From Gammaproteobacteria bacterium (GTDB lineage Bacteria; Pseudomonadota; Gammaproteobacteria; Steroidobacterales; Foliamicaceae): a DNA stretch of 64,000 bases. This document shows positions 8,633 through 20,634 of this stretch, one piece after another (within the stretch, counting starts at the first letter, position 1; every line of letters begins with the position of its first letter). The stretch covers positions 1 through 64,000 of the forward strand of contig VXYS01000004.1 in assembly GCA_009845905.1 (NCBI GenBank), read 5' to 3'. The notes below the pieces were generated by a model that was given only the letters and a program-made list of their open reading frames with translations, was not told where the DNA came from and did not search any database. A program made the position numbers and the translations under genes.

Positions 8633-8968
8633 ATGGATATCCCAATTGAGCGCAACAACGGAACCCTGATCGCCGCGCCCTCCGGGCGCATAGACGGCTT
8701 TAACGCCCAGGATTTTCACCAGACCCTGACCGGCGCCATCAGCGGCGACGACACGGCGGTGCTGGTCGATATGAGCGGTCTGAACTACATAAGCAGTGCG
8801 GGTTTGCGGGCCGTTCTCATGATCGCCAAGGCGCTCTGGCAACGCAAGGCCAAGTTCATGTTGTGCTCACTGTCGGGCTCCATAGGCGAAGTATTCAAGA
8901 TGAGCGGCTTCGACAAGATCATCGAGATCCACGACAGCAAGGACGACGCACTGGCAAAACTGGGATAG
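8633..8968 (+). CDS. STAS-domain anti-sigma factor antagonist (RsbV/SpoIIAA-like)
   Basis: 111 residues, a single STAS domain. Such proteins bind an RsbW-like kinase when unphosphorylated and are released when a conserved Ser is phosphorylated; that site is visible as NYISSAGLR, about residue 56. The start at 8633 has a TAGGAG ribosome site six bases upstream and is preferred over an in-frame ATG at 8603 inside the amtB end. It shares strand and short spacing with amtB but converges on the operon encoding the matching kinase-like and phosphatase proteins, so it is likely the third component of that partner switch. Confidence 0.88.
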   Translation: MDIPIERNNGTLIAAPSGRIDGFNAQDFHQTLTGAISGDDTAVLVDMSGLNYISSAGLRAVLMIAKALWQRKAKFMLCSLSGSIGEVFKMSGFDKIIEIHDSKDDALAKLG

Positions 8969-8983
8969 GCCCGCGCGGCCCCG

Positions 8984-11167
8984 TCAGGAGTCTTCAACCT
9001 CCAGCGAGAGCGGGAGCCGTACTACCATCCGGGTTGATTCTCCCGGTTCGGTATCGACCGCGATTTCACCTCCGTGCTGACGCACGATGTCGTTCGACAG
9101 CGCCAGTCCCAGGCCGGTGCCCTGGTCGGTCGGCTTGGTCGTGAAGAACGGATTGAAGATCTTCCCGATAATGTCGTCCGGAATGCCGCCGCCGTTGTCG
9201 TGAATCGCAACCTCGACGCTGTCTGACGTCCGGCGTGTCGACAGTTTGAGAAACGGTTCGTAGGCGCCGTTGCCGCCCTCGGCGTTTTCCTTGACACGGC
9301 GATCGTGCGTGGCGTGGCAGGCATTGGTCACCATGTTCAGGAAGACGCGACCCAGGTCCTGCGGCACCACGTTCAGTTGCCTCATTTCGGGGCTGTAATC
9401 TTCCTCGATGGTGAGATTGAAGTTGGTGTCGGAAGCGCGGGCGCTGTGGTAGGCAAGCCGCGCGTGTTCCTCCAGCAGTGCATTGATGTCGGTTGGCTGG
9501 GAATCGCCGGACCCGCGTCCCATCTTGAGCATGTCGCGCACGATCCGGTTGGCGCGCAGGCCATGATGGGTGATCCGCTCCAGGTTGGAACCGAGGTCGC
9601 CGCAGATCTCGTCGATCAGGCCCCGGTCGTCCTCGCTAAGGCTCCCGTCGCCTTCCTCGAAGACTTCCTTTAGCTCCACCACCAGTTCCGACGACACCTC
9701 GGAGAAGTTCTTGACGAAATTCAGCGGGTTCTGGATTTCGTGCGCCACGCCGGCTGTCAACTCTCCCAGCTCGGCCAGCTTTTCGCGCATGACGATCTGG
9801 TTCTGGGCCCGCTTCAGGTCCTCGAGGACCTGCTCCAGCTCTTCGTTCTTGTCGCGCAGTTCCTGCGCCATGCGCTCGACCAGGTCCAGTCTCTGGGCCT
9901 TGAGAGAGGCTTCGCGGAATACCTCCAGCGCCGCGGCCATGTCCGCGACCTCGTCGCGTCCGCTCACATCCACCTTGGTCTTGAGATCACCCGCGGCCAT
10001 TCGGCGCATACGGCTCGAAAGCCCCTCCAGCCGGCGCAACAGGCTGCCGATGAACAGCGAGCCCATGAGCAGGGCGGCGACAATCGCCACTCCGGTAACG
10101 CTCAGCAACAGGACCTGGCCGGTGTCGATGGCCTCGTTGGCGATGTCGGTCGATTCGCGGGCGCTGTCGCGCGCGCCGCTCACCATGCTTTCGGCCTCGG
10201 CGCCGAGCTCGATTTCCAGGGTACGGTTGTCCGCCAGCAAACGTCTTTCCTGTGCGGCCAGGTCGAGTTCGCGCCGGCGCAACGCAAACGCCGCTTCCCC
10301 GCCGCTTCCCAGTTCATGCAGGCGCTCGGTAGCCGCCATCAACTCCGCGGGCTCAGGCGGATCGCGCAGGGCCGCCAGGTTTCTGGTTATCGCCTCCGAT
10401 GCCGATTCAAAACTCTCAAGCAGCGGTTCGAGCAATTGCGGATCGCCGACAATGAAAGCCCGGTCCAGCAATTGCACGGCGTTATCCACGTTTACCTTGA
10501 GATCGGCCAGGCGCCGATAACGGGCCAGCTCGCCCTCCGAGATGTGCTGCTCTTTGGGCACCGGCTCGGAATCCAGGTCCCGGTAGCCGGTCACGGTGAA
10601 GAAATACTGGTCGTCGATGGCGGGTCCCAGCAGCCGTTGCAGGCGTTCGTGCAGTACCGGAATTTCCTGCTGCAGCCGCCCGGCCTGATCGGCGATCAGA
10701 AACCGCTCCTCCACCGACCGGTCCAGCTGCTCGATATTGGCCAGCAGGGCGCCGGCCCGGTCGCGCATTCGCTGAATGACGGGATCGTCGCTGGCCTGCG
10801 CTTCAAGCGCGTCTATCCGCGATTCGAAAATCTCCCGGTTCGAAGCCACCGAGGTCCGCACGTTCTCCAGTTCCTCCAAGGTTCCCGCCGCCGCAAGCCG
10901 CGGGGCCGCGGCCACCAGCGTCCTGCTTTGCTCGGCCACTGCAAAGGCGCCGGTGATCTGGGGAAGGCTGCGATCGACCACGCCCCGCTGGGCATCGGCA
11001 ACCGTATTGAATGCGAACCAGCTGTTGACGCTCGCGAGCACAAACAGCAACAGCGCCGCGCTGATCCCCATGTACATGCGGACCGAAATCTTGTGCCGCT
11101 TCTCAAGAATCTGCGCAATACGTGACTTGAACGCGCCATTGCCGTTGTCCCCTCCGGAATTCATCAT
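8984..11167 (-). CDS. Membrane sensor histidine kinase with large periplasmic helical domain, HAMP and coiled coil
   Basis: 727 residues. Order: TM1 (about 30-52), a predicted helical periplasmic region of about 300 residues, TM2 (about 350-372), HAMP (about 373-425), a coiled coil (REKLAELG region, about 430-470), a dimerisation helix with the phospho-acceptor His in [12 protein letters not shown], and an ATPase domain with N-box [11 protein letters not shown]1 [12 protein letters not shown]-box NPFFTTKP and G2 [11 protein letters not shown]. All kinase motifs are intact. Its start overlaps the stop of the upstream binding-protein gene by 4 bp, so the two are translationally coupled; the binding protein may present ligand to the sensor. 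Confidence 0.92.
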   Translation of the reverse strand: MMNSGGDNGNGAFKSRIAQILEKRHKISVRMYMGISAALLLFVLASVNSWFAFNTVADAQRGVVDRSLPQITGAFAVAEQSRTLVAAAPRLAAAGTLEELENVRTSVASNREIFESRIDALEAQASDDPVIQRMRDRAGALLANIEQLDRSVEERFLIADQAGRLQQEIPVLHERLQRLLGPAIDDQYFFTVTGYRDLDSEPVPKEQHISEGELARYRRLADLKVNVDNAVQLLDRAFIVGDPQLLEPLLESFESASEAITRNLAALRDPPEPAELMAATERLHELGSGGEAAFALRRRELDLAAQERRLLADNRTLEIELGAEAESMVSGARDSARESTDIANEAIDTGQVLLLSVTGVAIVAALLMGSLFIGSLLRRLEGLSSRMRRMAAGDLKTKVDVSGRDEVADMAAALEVFREASLKAQRLDLVERMAQELRDKNEELEQVLEDLKRAQNQIVMREKLAELGELTAGVAHEIQNPLNFVKNFSEVSSELVVELKEVFEEGDGSLSEDDRGLIDEICGDLGSNLERITHHGLRANRIVRDMLKMGRGSGDSQPTDINALLEEHARLAYHSARASDTNFNLTIEEDYSPEMRQLNVVPQDLGRVFLNMVTNACHATHDRRVKENAEGGNGAYEPFLKLSTRRTSDSVEVAIHDNGGGIPDDIIGKIFNPFFTTKPTDQGTGLGLALSNDIVRQHGGEIAVDTEPGESTRMVVRLPLSLEVEDS

Positions 11168-12333
11168 CGCGCCCCGGAGGTATCCATCGGCAGGTATTCA
11201 CCGGCCGGGCTCACGACGGTCAGGTAGACCGCATCCGATCCCTGGTAATCCTCCGCCCCGAACTCAAGCGAAAATCCTCCAAGATCGATCCGGCCCGCAT
11301 CGCGCAACATCGGCAACACCCGGTCGCGCCGCGGGTCCGGTCCGCATTGCTCCATAGCCACGACGGCCATGCGCCCGGCCAGGTAGCCCTCGAGAGAAAC
11401 GAATCCGGGCTCGGCGTCCGGAGAAGTCTCCTTCAGCGCCGAAAGATAGTCCTGGACTACCGGAAGCGCCTCGCCCATCAGGGGTGGAACCACCTGCGTC
11501 ATGAGCAGCCCGGCGGAGCCCAGGCTTTCGCTGCTCAGGTTACGGATCAATGCGTTGCCGCCTGCAAAGGAGGTCGTCATGAAAACCATGTCCAGCTCGA
11601 GCTTGCTGCCCCAGTTCAGAAAGGCGGCCACGGGCGCCGGAGCACCCACGATGATGACCGCTTCCGGATCGCCCTCCATCACGTCGAGCAGGGTCGTCTT
11701 GACCGCGATGGTGTTGCGCGGATAGACCGCGGTGGCCGCCGGCTTGAGTCCTCGCCGCTCCATGGCCAACTGGGCGCCGCGGAACCCCGCGCGGCCGAAC
11801 GAATCGTCCTGATAGGCGACCGCCACGCGCGTCAGGCCCCGGCGGGTCAGGAACTCCATCATCGCCTCCGTTTCCTGGTAGTAGGAGGCGCGCAGATTGA
11901 TTACGTTCTGCCATTGCCCGTCGCGCAGAAAGGGGGCGCCGGTAAAAGGTGCGATGTAGGGCACTCCGGCAGCCGCCGCAACCGGCACCGACGACCGCGC
12001 CGTCGGGGTGCCGACCGCTCCGATGAGCGCGAACACCTGGCGCTCATTGATCAGCGTGCGCATGTTCTCGATCGCGGCTTCCGGCTCATAGCCGTCGTCA
12101 AGCGAGATCAGTTCCAGCCGCCGGCCGTGCACGCCTCCGTTCCGGTTGGCCTCGTGGAAAGCAGCCTCGATTCCGGCCCGCATCGCCTGACCCAGCCCGC
12201 TGGCCGGTCCGGTGAGCGCCGCCGACTGCCCGAACAGAATGCGCTCCGGGTCGACGCCCGGCTCGGCCGAGATCCCCGAAAAAGCCGCCAGCCCGGCGAT
12301 CAGAACCAGCCCTCGCATGCCCCCCCGTAACAC
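11164..12333 (-). CDS. Periplasmic ligand-binding protein, branched-chain amino acid (LivJ) type
   Basis: 389 residues with a signal peptide (about residues 1-23, cleavage after GISAE) and a type-1 periplasmic-binding fold: ILFGQSAALTGPASGLG at the N-terminus and LISLDDGYEPEAAIEN are hallmarks of the Leu/Ile/Val/urea/amide-binding family. No permease or ATPase gene is nearby. Instead it is coupled by a 4-bp overlap to a histidine kinase and lies directly after a kinase-like anti-sigma gene, so a sensory role is more likely than transport. The ligand is unknown. Confidence 0.88.
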   Translation of the reverse strand: MLRGGMRGLVLIAGLAAFSGISAEPGVDPERILFGQSAALTGPASGLGQAMRAGIEAAFHEANRNGGVHGRRLELISLDDGYEPEAAIENMRTLINERQVFALIGAVGTPTARSSVPVAAAAGVPYIAPFTGAPFLRDGQWQNVINLRASYYQETEAMMEFLTRRGLTRVAVAYQDDSFGRAGFRGAQLAMERRGLKPAATAVYPRNTIAVKTTLLDVMEGDPEAVIIVGAPAPVAAFLNWGSKLELDMVFMTTSFAGGNALIRNLSSESLGSAGLLMTQVVPPLMGEALPVVQDYLSALKETSPDAEPGFVSLEGYLAGRMAVVAMEQCGPDPRRDRVLPMLRDAGRIDLGGFSLEFGAEDYQGSDAVYLTVVSPAGEYLPMDTSGAR

Positions 12334-12337
12334 GGTG

Positions 12338-12754
12338 CTAGAGCCGGGTAACCAGCGTCAGCCGGTTGCGGTTGCCCTCCCGGGCGTACTTGACCTCGTC
12401 CATCATCTCCCGCACCAGGTACACGCCCAGACCGCCGATACGACGTTCCTCGATGCCTGCATCGATATCCGGGTCCGGCGTTTCCGTCAGTGGATCGAAG
12501 GGGCTGGCTTCATCGATGAATTCGATGGTTACGCTGTCATCCGCGGCCAGGAGTCGGAATTCCAGTTCCTGGGATTCATCGTTGCCGTAGCCGTGGTCGA
12601 TGATGTTCAGACCCAGTTCCTCCACCACAAGCTTGACCTTGAAGACCAGTTCATCCGGCCACTGTTCCAGCTGGGCCATTTCGTCGATGGCTTTCTCGAC
12701 CAGCTCCAGTTGCCCGTGGCTGGCATGAATCTTCAGGCGGATTTCGCCGCTCAT
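12338..12754 (-). CDS. RsbW/SpoIIAB-like serine kinase (HATPase_c_2, anti-sigma type)
   Basis: 138 residues. GHKL ATP-binding fold with the N-box VVEELGLNIIDHGY, a G1-like FIDEASPFDP and the G2 glycine loop RRIGGLGVYLV. Proteins of this type phosphorylate a STAS partner and sequester a sigma factor or other target. It lies 2 bp after the response regulator-phosphatase gene and 4 bp before the binding-protein gene. The expected antagonist is the STAS protein at 8633-8968, facing this operon. No sigma factor gene is present in the window. Confidence 0.88.
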   Translation of the reverse strand: MSGEIRLKIHASHGQLELVEKAIDEMAQLEQWPDELVFKVKLVVEELGLNIIDHGYGNDESQELEFRLLAADDSVTIEFIDEASPFDPLTETPDPDIDAGIEERRIGGLGVYLVREMMDEVKYAREGNRNRLTLVTRL

Positions 12755-12756
12755 GA

Positions 12757-13917
12757 CTACGAATCGGACCTCAGCAGCACGAGGCAGGTAATGTCGTCCG
12801 ACTGCGAGCGGTCGCCGGCAAATTGCCGCACGGCCGCGAACACGGCATCGTTCGCTACCCGGGCGCTCTCCAGCGTGGCGCCCGCAAAAACCTCCAGCAG
12901 GCGATCCATGCCGAATTCCTCGTTGTCCAGGTCTTCCGCCTCGGAGACGCCGTCCGTGTACATCACGAGAGCCTCGCCCGGTTCCAGCCGAACCTGGTCC
13001 GTGCTGAATTCGAACTGCGGGGCAACCCCCAGCGCCACTCCGCCGGTAAGCGGCAGGATGGTCGAGGACCCGTCCTTGTGGACGATCAGGGGCGGATTGT
13101 GTCCGCCGTTGGCATAGCGAACCAATCCGGTTTCCGGATCGTACACGGCATAGAAAAGCGTCACGAACATGTTGGCTTCGTTGCCGTCCTGGAGCTGATC
13201 GTTAACCACGGTAACGACGGTGCCAGGGTCTTCATCGCCGAGCGCCGCGCCCTTCAACAGTGTGCGGCTGGACATCATGAACAGCGCCGCGGGTATGCCC
13301 TTGTCGGACACGTCCGCGATGGCCATTCCCAGCCGCCCGTGCTCCAGCCGGATGATGTCGAAGAAATCGCCGCCCACGTTCCGGGCCGGCGCCATGCTGC
13401 CGTACAGTTCGTATTGCTCGTTCTTCGGAAATTGCTTGGGCAGGATCGACTGCTGCATGCTGTTGGCGACGTCCAGTTCGCTTTGCAGCGTCAGCAGCTT
13501 GTCCTTTGAGGCTTCCGCTTCGCGCCACATCTCCAGCTGGCGCAGGCCGCGGTCGATCGTGACTCTCAGGTCGTCGAAGTCGATCGGTTTGGTGACGAAA
13601 TCAAAAGCGCCGCGGTTCATCGCCGCGCGAATGTTCTTCATGTCCCCGTAAGCCGAGATGACCACGGAGCGGAGATCGGTATCGACGTCCGGGATCTTCT
13701 CCAACAGCGTCAGGCCATCCATGCGCGGCATGTTGATGTCGGAGAGCACCAGGTCGATGTCGCTGTGTTCGCCCAGGGCTTCGAGCGCCTCGACTCCGTC
13801 TCCGGCGAACAGAAAGGCGTACTGCCCGGAGCGAATCTCGCGCCGCATCCGCTGCCGGACCAGTTGCTCCAGGTCCGACTCGTCGTCGACCATCAGAATC
13901 TTGTATTGCGCTTGCAT
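12757..13917 (-). CDS. Response regulator with C-terminal PP2C/SpoIIE-type phosphatase domain (RsbU/HsbR-like)
   Basis: 386 residues. The receiver domain (1-125) has the acidic pair DDES, phospho-acceptor Asp in LVLSDINMPRMDG, and Lys in FVTKPI. A linker helix leads to a SpoIIE phosphatase domain (about 170-385) with metal-binding GGDFFD, ADVSDKGIPAALF, NGGHNPPL and YTDGVSEA. Expected job: when phosphorylated by the histidine kinase, dephosphorylate the STAS protein and so trigger the partner switch. It is the first gene of the leftward operon. Confidence 0.92.
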   Translation of the reverse strand: MQAQYKILMVDDESDLEQLVRQRMRREIRSGQYAFLFAGDGVEALEALGEHSDIDLVLSDINMPRMDGLTLLEKIPDVDTDLRSVVISAYGDMKNIRAAMNRGAFDFVTKPIDFDDLRVTIDRGLRQLEMWREAEASKDKLLTLQSELDVANSMQQSILPKQFPKNEQYELYGSMAPARNVGGDFFDIIRLEHGRLGMAIADVSDKGIPAALFMMSSRTLLKGAALGDEDPGTVVTVVNDQLQDGNEANMFVTLFYAVYDPETGLVRYANGGHNPPLIVHKDGSSTILPLTGGVALGVAPQFEFSTDQVRLEPGEALVMYTDGVSEAEDLDNEEFGMDRLLEVFAGATLESARVANDAVFAAVRQFAGDRSQSDDITCLVLLRSDS

Positions 13918-13942
13918 CGCAAGTCAGCCTGCTTGTGGCCAC

Positions 13943-13967
13943 AAAAGGATGCCCATTGTATATGGGC
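13943..13967 (-). terminator. Possible intrinsic terminator of nadA
   Basis: On the minus strand, just past the nadA stop, a 6-bp stem GCCCAT/ATGGGC with a 5-base loop is followed by ATCCTTTT. The stem is short and the T-run has four T's, so this is only a plausible weak terminator between nadA and the signalling operon. Confidence 0.4.
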
Positions 13968-13988
13968 GATACGGCAGATTGCCGCCGA

Positions 13989-14996
13989 TCAGACCAGAAG
14001 CATGCGCTCCACGGCAAGCCGCGCGCGGTCCGCGATTTCCGTCGGAACCTCGACCCGCGGTTCGAGTGTTTCCAGCGTGCGCAGTATCTTCGGAAGGGTT
14101 ATGCGCTTCATGTGCGGGCAGAGATTGCACGGGCGCACGAACTGCACGTCGGGATGTTCCACGGCCACGTTGTCGCTCATCGAGCACTCGGTCACCATGA
14201 CGACCCGGCTGGGTTTGTTTTCGCCCACGTAGCGGATCATCGCCGAAGTGGAGCCGACGAAATCGGCCTCGTCAAGGACGTCGGGCGGGCATTCCGGATG
14301 GGCGATGACCTGTATGCCGGAGTGCGACTGGCGATAGGAACGGATTTCGTCCGCCGTGAACCGCTCGTGCACTTCGCAGCTCCCTTCCCAGAGAATAATC
14401 TCCACGTCCGTCTTGCCGGCCACATAGCGTCCCAGGTATCCGTCAGGCAGGAAAATCACGCGGTCCACGCCCAGCGACTCGACGATCTTCACGGCATTCG
14501 CCGAAGTGCAGCAGATGTCCGACTCCGCCTTCACTTCCGCGGAGGTATTGACGTAGGTGACTACGGGAACGCCGGGGTATTTCTGCTTCAGCAGACGCAC
14601 GTCCTCGCCTGTAATCGCAGCAGCCAGCGAACAGCCGGCCTTCAGGTCCGGAATCAGCACGGTTTTTTCGGGCGCCAGGATCTTTGATGTCTCGGCCATG
14701 AAGTGAACGCCGCACATCAGGATCACGCCGGCGCCGGCGCTGGCGCCAAGGCGGGCCAGTTCGAGCGAATCGCCCGAATAGTCCGCAACGCCGTGAAAAA
14801 TTTCCGGGGTCTGGTAGTTGTGCACCAGGATTACGGCGTCGCGCTCCTTCTTCAGCTCGTTGATGCGGGCGATGTACGGCGCGTGCACGGGCCACTCCAC
14901 GTCGGGTATTACGTCGGTCAGGCGGCTGCGGACCGCCGCAGTCATCTCCTGCACCCGGGGGGTGTATTCCAGTGCTCCTGTCACCTGTGCCTGCAT
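13989..14996 (-). CDS. nadA: Quinolinate synthase NadA
   Basis: 335 residues. Condenses iminoaspartate and dihydroxyacetone phosphate to quinolinate in de novo NAD synthesis, using a [4Fe-4S] cluster. The three likely cluster cysteines are Cys95 (MCGVHFMAE), Cys207 (EGSCEVH) and Cys293 (NLCPHMK). Other family blocks are VHNYQTPEI and DGYLGRYV. No nadB or nadC lies nearby. A sigma70-like promoter with an overlapping dyad lies immediately upstream and a Nudix-type NAD regulator is divergent, so it is probably repressed according to NAD status. Confidence 0.96.
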   Translation of the reverse strand: MQAQVTGALEYTPRVQEMTAAVRSRLTDVIPDVEWPVHAPYIARINELKKERDAVILVHNYQTPEIFHGVADYSGDSLELARLGASAGAGVILMCGVHFMAETSKILAPEKTVLIPDLKAGCSLAAAITGEDVRLLKQKYPGVPVVTYVNTSAEVKAESDICCTSANAVKIVESLGVDRVIFLPDGYLGRYVAGKTDVEIILWEGSCEVHERFTADEIRSYRQSHSGIQVIAHPECPPDVLDEADFVGSTSAMIRYVGENKPSRVVMVTECSMSDNVAVEHPDVQFVRPCNLCPHMKRITLPKILRTLETLEPRVEVPTEIADRARLAVERMLLV

Positions 14997-15022
14997 TGAC
15001 TTACTCCATTGGCGGGGCTGTA

Positions 15023-15051
15023 ATGCTATAAGTGAGCATAAGTATTGTCAA
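15023..15051 (-). promoter_or_regulatory. nadA promoter with overlapping dyad operator
   Basis: On the minus strand TTGACA (15046-15051) is followed by a 17-base spacer and TAGCAT (15023-15028), a good sigma70 promoter 27 bp before the nadA ATG. A dyad ATGCT-N7-AGCAT (15023-15039) covers the -10 box and part of the spacer, the right place for a repressor. The divergent Nudix/winged-helix regulator gene is the obvious candidate to bind it. Promoter elements are seen; the operator assignment is inferred. Confidence 0.65.
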
Positions 15052-15080
15052 ACAGCTGCACAGATCTTGCGCCCACCGTA

Positions 15081-15179
15081 GCCCCGTTGTGTGCCTCCCT
15101 CTTGCAGGAGCGTTGGAGCGGGACAGCGAGAATCGAGCCAGGATGGCGTCTCCTGCAAGAGGGAAGCACGCAACGGGGC
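15081..15179. repeat. Palindromic element, type B copy 1
   Basis: Inverted repeat of 30 bp with two mismatches (15081-15110 and 15150-15179) around a 39-bp core. The core starts CGTTGGAGC and ends GAGCCAGGATGGCG, matching the type B cores at 22232 and 52764 in reverse orientation relative to 22232; it is the most diverged of the three. It lies between the nadA promoter and the GTG start of the NAD regulator, 28 bp before that start, so the regulator's mRNA leader may contain this hairpin. Confidence 0.85.
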
Positions 15180-15207
15180 GGAAGCCGAGCGGGTCTAAAA
15201 TGGCTGC

Positions 15208-16122
15208 GTGACCGAACCGATCAGCGTGGAACTCAGCGCCGTGGTGCTGACCGTCGTGGACGACGTGCCGCGGGTTCTGGTCCTGCCGGGCGGTCGTTCG
15301 GCCCGCTTGCCTTCCGACGGGTTGCGCGGCACGCGCGACCAGACGCTGGAATTCGGCGCCCGGCGCCTGCTCAGGCGCCAGGTCGGACTGGAACCGGCCT
15401 GGCTGGAGCAGCTCTACACCTTCGGCGACCGGCGCCGGAATTTCTGGCCGCGCAGCCCCGACCGCACCATCACCGTGGCCTACCTCGCACTGGTTCGGCA
15501 TGACCTTTGCTCCACCGGGGGGCAATGGAGGGACTGCTACGAGTTCTTTCCCTGGGAGGACCGGCGGTCTCGACAGGACTCCGCGGCGACGCTGGGCGCG
15601 GGACTGAAGAAATGGAGGAACCGGGCACGTGCCGATGCGACACGCAGAGAGCGCAGCGAGCGGATCGAGCGCTGCCTGGGCCTGGATCAGGCGGGCTGGA
15701 CGCCGGACCTCGTGCTGGAGCGCTATGAGCTTGTATATGAGGCTGCGCTCGTCGCGGAATCCTGGCACGACCGGGGCGCCGCAGCGCCGGAGGGACGGAT
15801 ACTCAATGGGTCCTGCATGGCGCTGGATCACCGGCGCATACTGGCCACCGCCCTGGGCAGGATGCGGGGAAAGCTGCGCTACCGGCCGGTCGTTTTCGAG
15901 CTGATGCCGCCGGAATTCACGCTGTTTGAACTGCAGCGCGTGATCGAGGCGCTCAGCGGCCGCGGATTGCACAAGCAGAATTTCCGGCGACTGGTCGCGA
16001 ACCAGAAACTGGTCGAGGCTACCGGCGTACGCAAGTCCGGCACCGGCGGCCGGCCGGCGCGCCTCTACCGCTTCCGGCCCGAAGCGCTGGCGGAGCGCCG
16101 CGCCGCCGGCGTGCTGTCCTGA
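15208..16122 (+). CDS. Nudix-domain transcriptional regulator of NAD synthesis (NrtR/NadQ type)
   Basis: 304 residues, GTG start (the nearby ATG at 15200 gives only three codons). The N-terminal half is Nudix-like (about 5-160) with a degenerate Nudix box, as expected for a sensor rather than a hydrolase. The C-terminal part (about 225-295) is the NrtR-type winged helix: PEFTLFELQRVIEAL, GLHKQNFRRLV and GTGGRPARLYRF. It is divergent from nadA, the arrangement known for NrtR and NadQ repressors of NAD genes. The longer length and lack of an intact Nudix box point to the NadQ-like branch; which effector is sensed cannot be told. Confidence 0.85.
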   Translation: MTEPISVELSAVVLTVVDDVPRVLVLPGGRSARLPSDGLRGTRDQTLEFGARRLLRRQVGLEPAWLEQLYTFGDRRRNFWPRSPDRTITVAYLALVRHDLCSTGGQWRDCYEFFPWEDRRSRQDSAATLGAGLKKWRNRARADATRRERSERIERCLGLDQAGWTPDLVLERYELVYEAALVAESWHDRGAAAPEGRILNGSCMALDHRRILATALGRMRGKLRYRPVVFELMPPEFTLFELQRVIEALSGRGLHKQNFRRLVANQKLVEATGVRKSGTGGRPARLYRFRPEALAERRAAGVLS

Positions 16123-16173
16123 GGCATGCGCTCCGGGCCCCCCGTTCGTGTATATTCACGCGACCGCTTTCGT

Positions 16174-16249
16174 AGGCGCGTAGCTCAGGGGTTAGAGCAC
16201 TTGCTTGACATGCAAGGGGTCGGTGGTTCAATTCCACTCGCGCCTACCA
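16174..16249 (+). tRNA. tRNA-Val (anticodon GAC)
   Basis: 76 bases folding as a full cloverleaf: acceptor AGGCGCG pairs with CGCGCCT, followed by discriminator A and an encoded CCA. D-arm GCTC...GAGC; anticodon stem CTTGC/GCAAG with loop TTGACAT giving anticodon GAC; T-arm with TTCAATT. No other tRNA is nearby. A palindromic element starts 14 bp downstream. Confidence 0.96.
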
Positions 16250-16263
16250 TTCCCTTCGCACAC

Positions 16264-16376
16264 AGCCGCTTTGCCGTCTTTCCTTTCCGGGAACGTCGGA
16301 GGCATGGATGCCGACGCCGAGCCCACAGGGATGTGCTTGCCGGCGTGTCCCGGAAAGGAAAGACGGCAAAGCGGCT
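16264..16376. repeat. Palindromic element, type A copy 2
   Basis: A perfect 29-bp inverted repeat (16264-16292 and 16348-16376) around a 55-bp core (16293-16347). The core is the reverse complement of the core at 4394-4448 with about five differences. The arms share only the inner CCGGGA with the first copy. It lies between tRNA-Val and lhr; the open frame of lhr runs through it, but the likely lhr start is 24 bp beyond its right end. Confidence 0.9.
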
Positions 16377-16400
16377 TTCACGTGTCGGGCGGGAACTGGA

Positions 16401-20567
<4,167 letters not shown>

Positions 20568-20634
20568 TCGAATAGAATCTCGCATCTCGCCCGGTGGTGC
20601 AACGCAGGGCGGGACCTGTAGACGGGAGGGGAAA

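Noticed and set aside
7279..8691. 470-codon minus-strand frame opposite amtB
   Set aside because: Low-complexity His/Gln/Arg-rich translation with no family motif; it is a shadow of amtB.
16308..16400. In-frame upstream extension of lhr starting at ATG 16308
   Set aside because: The added 31 residues come from the palindromic element, not from the helicase family, and ATG 16401 gives the expected N-terminus.
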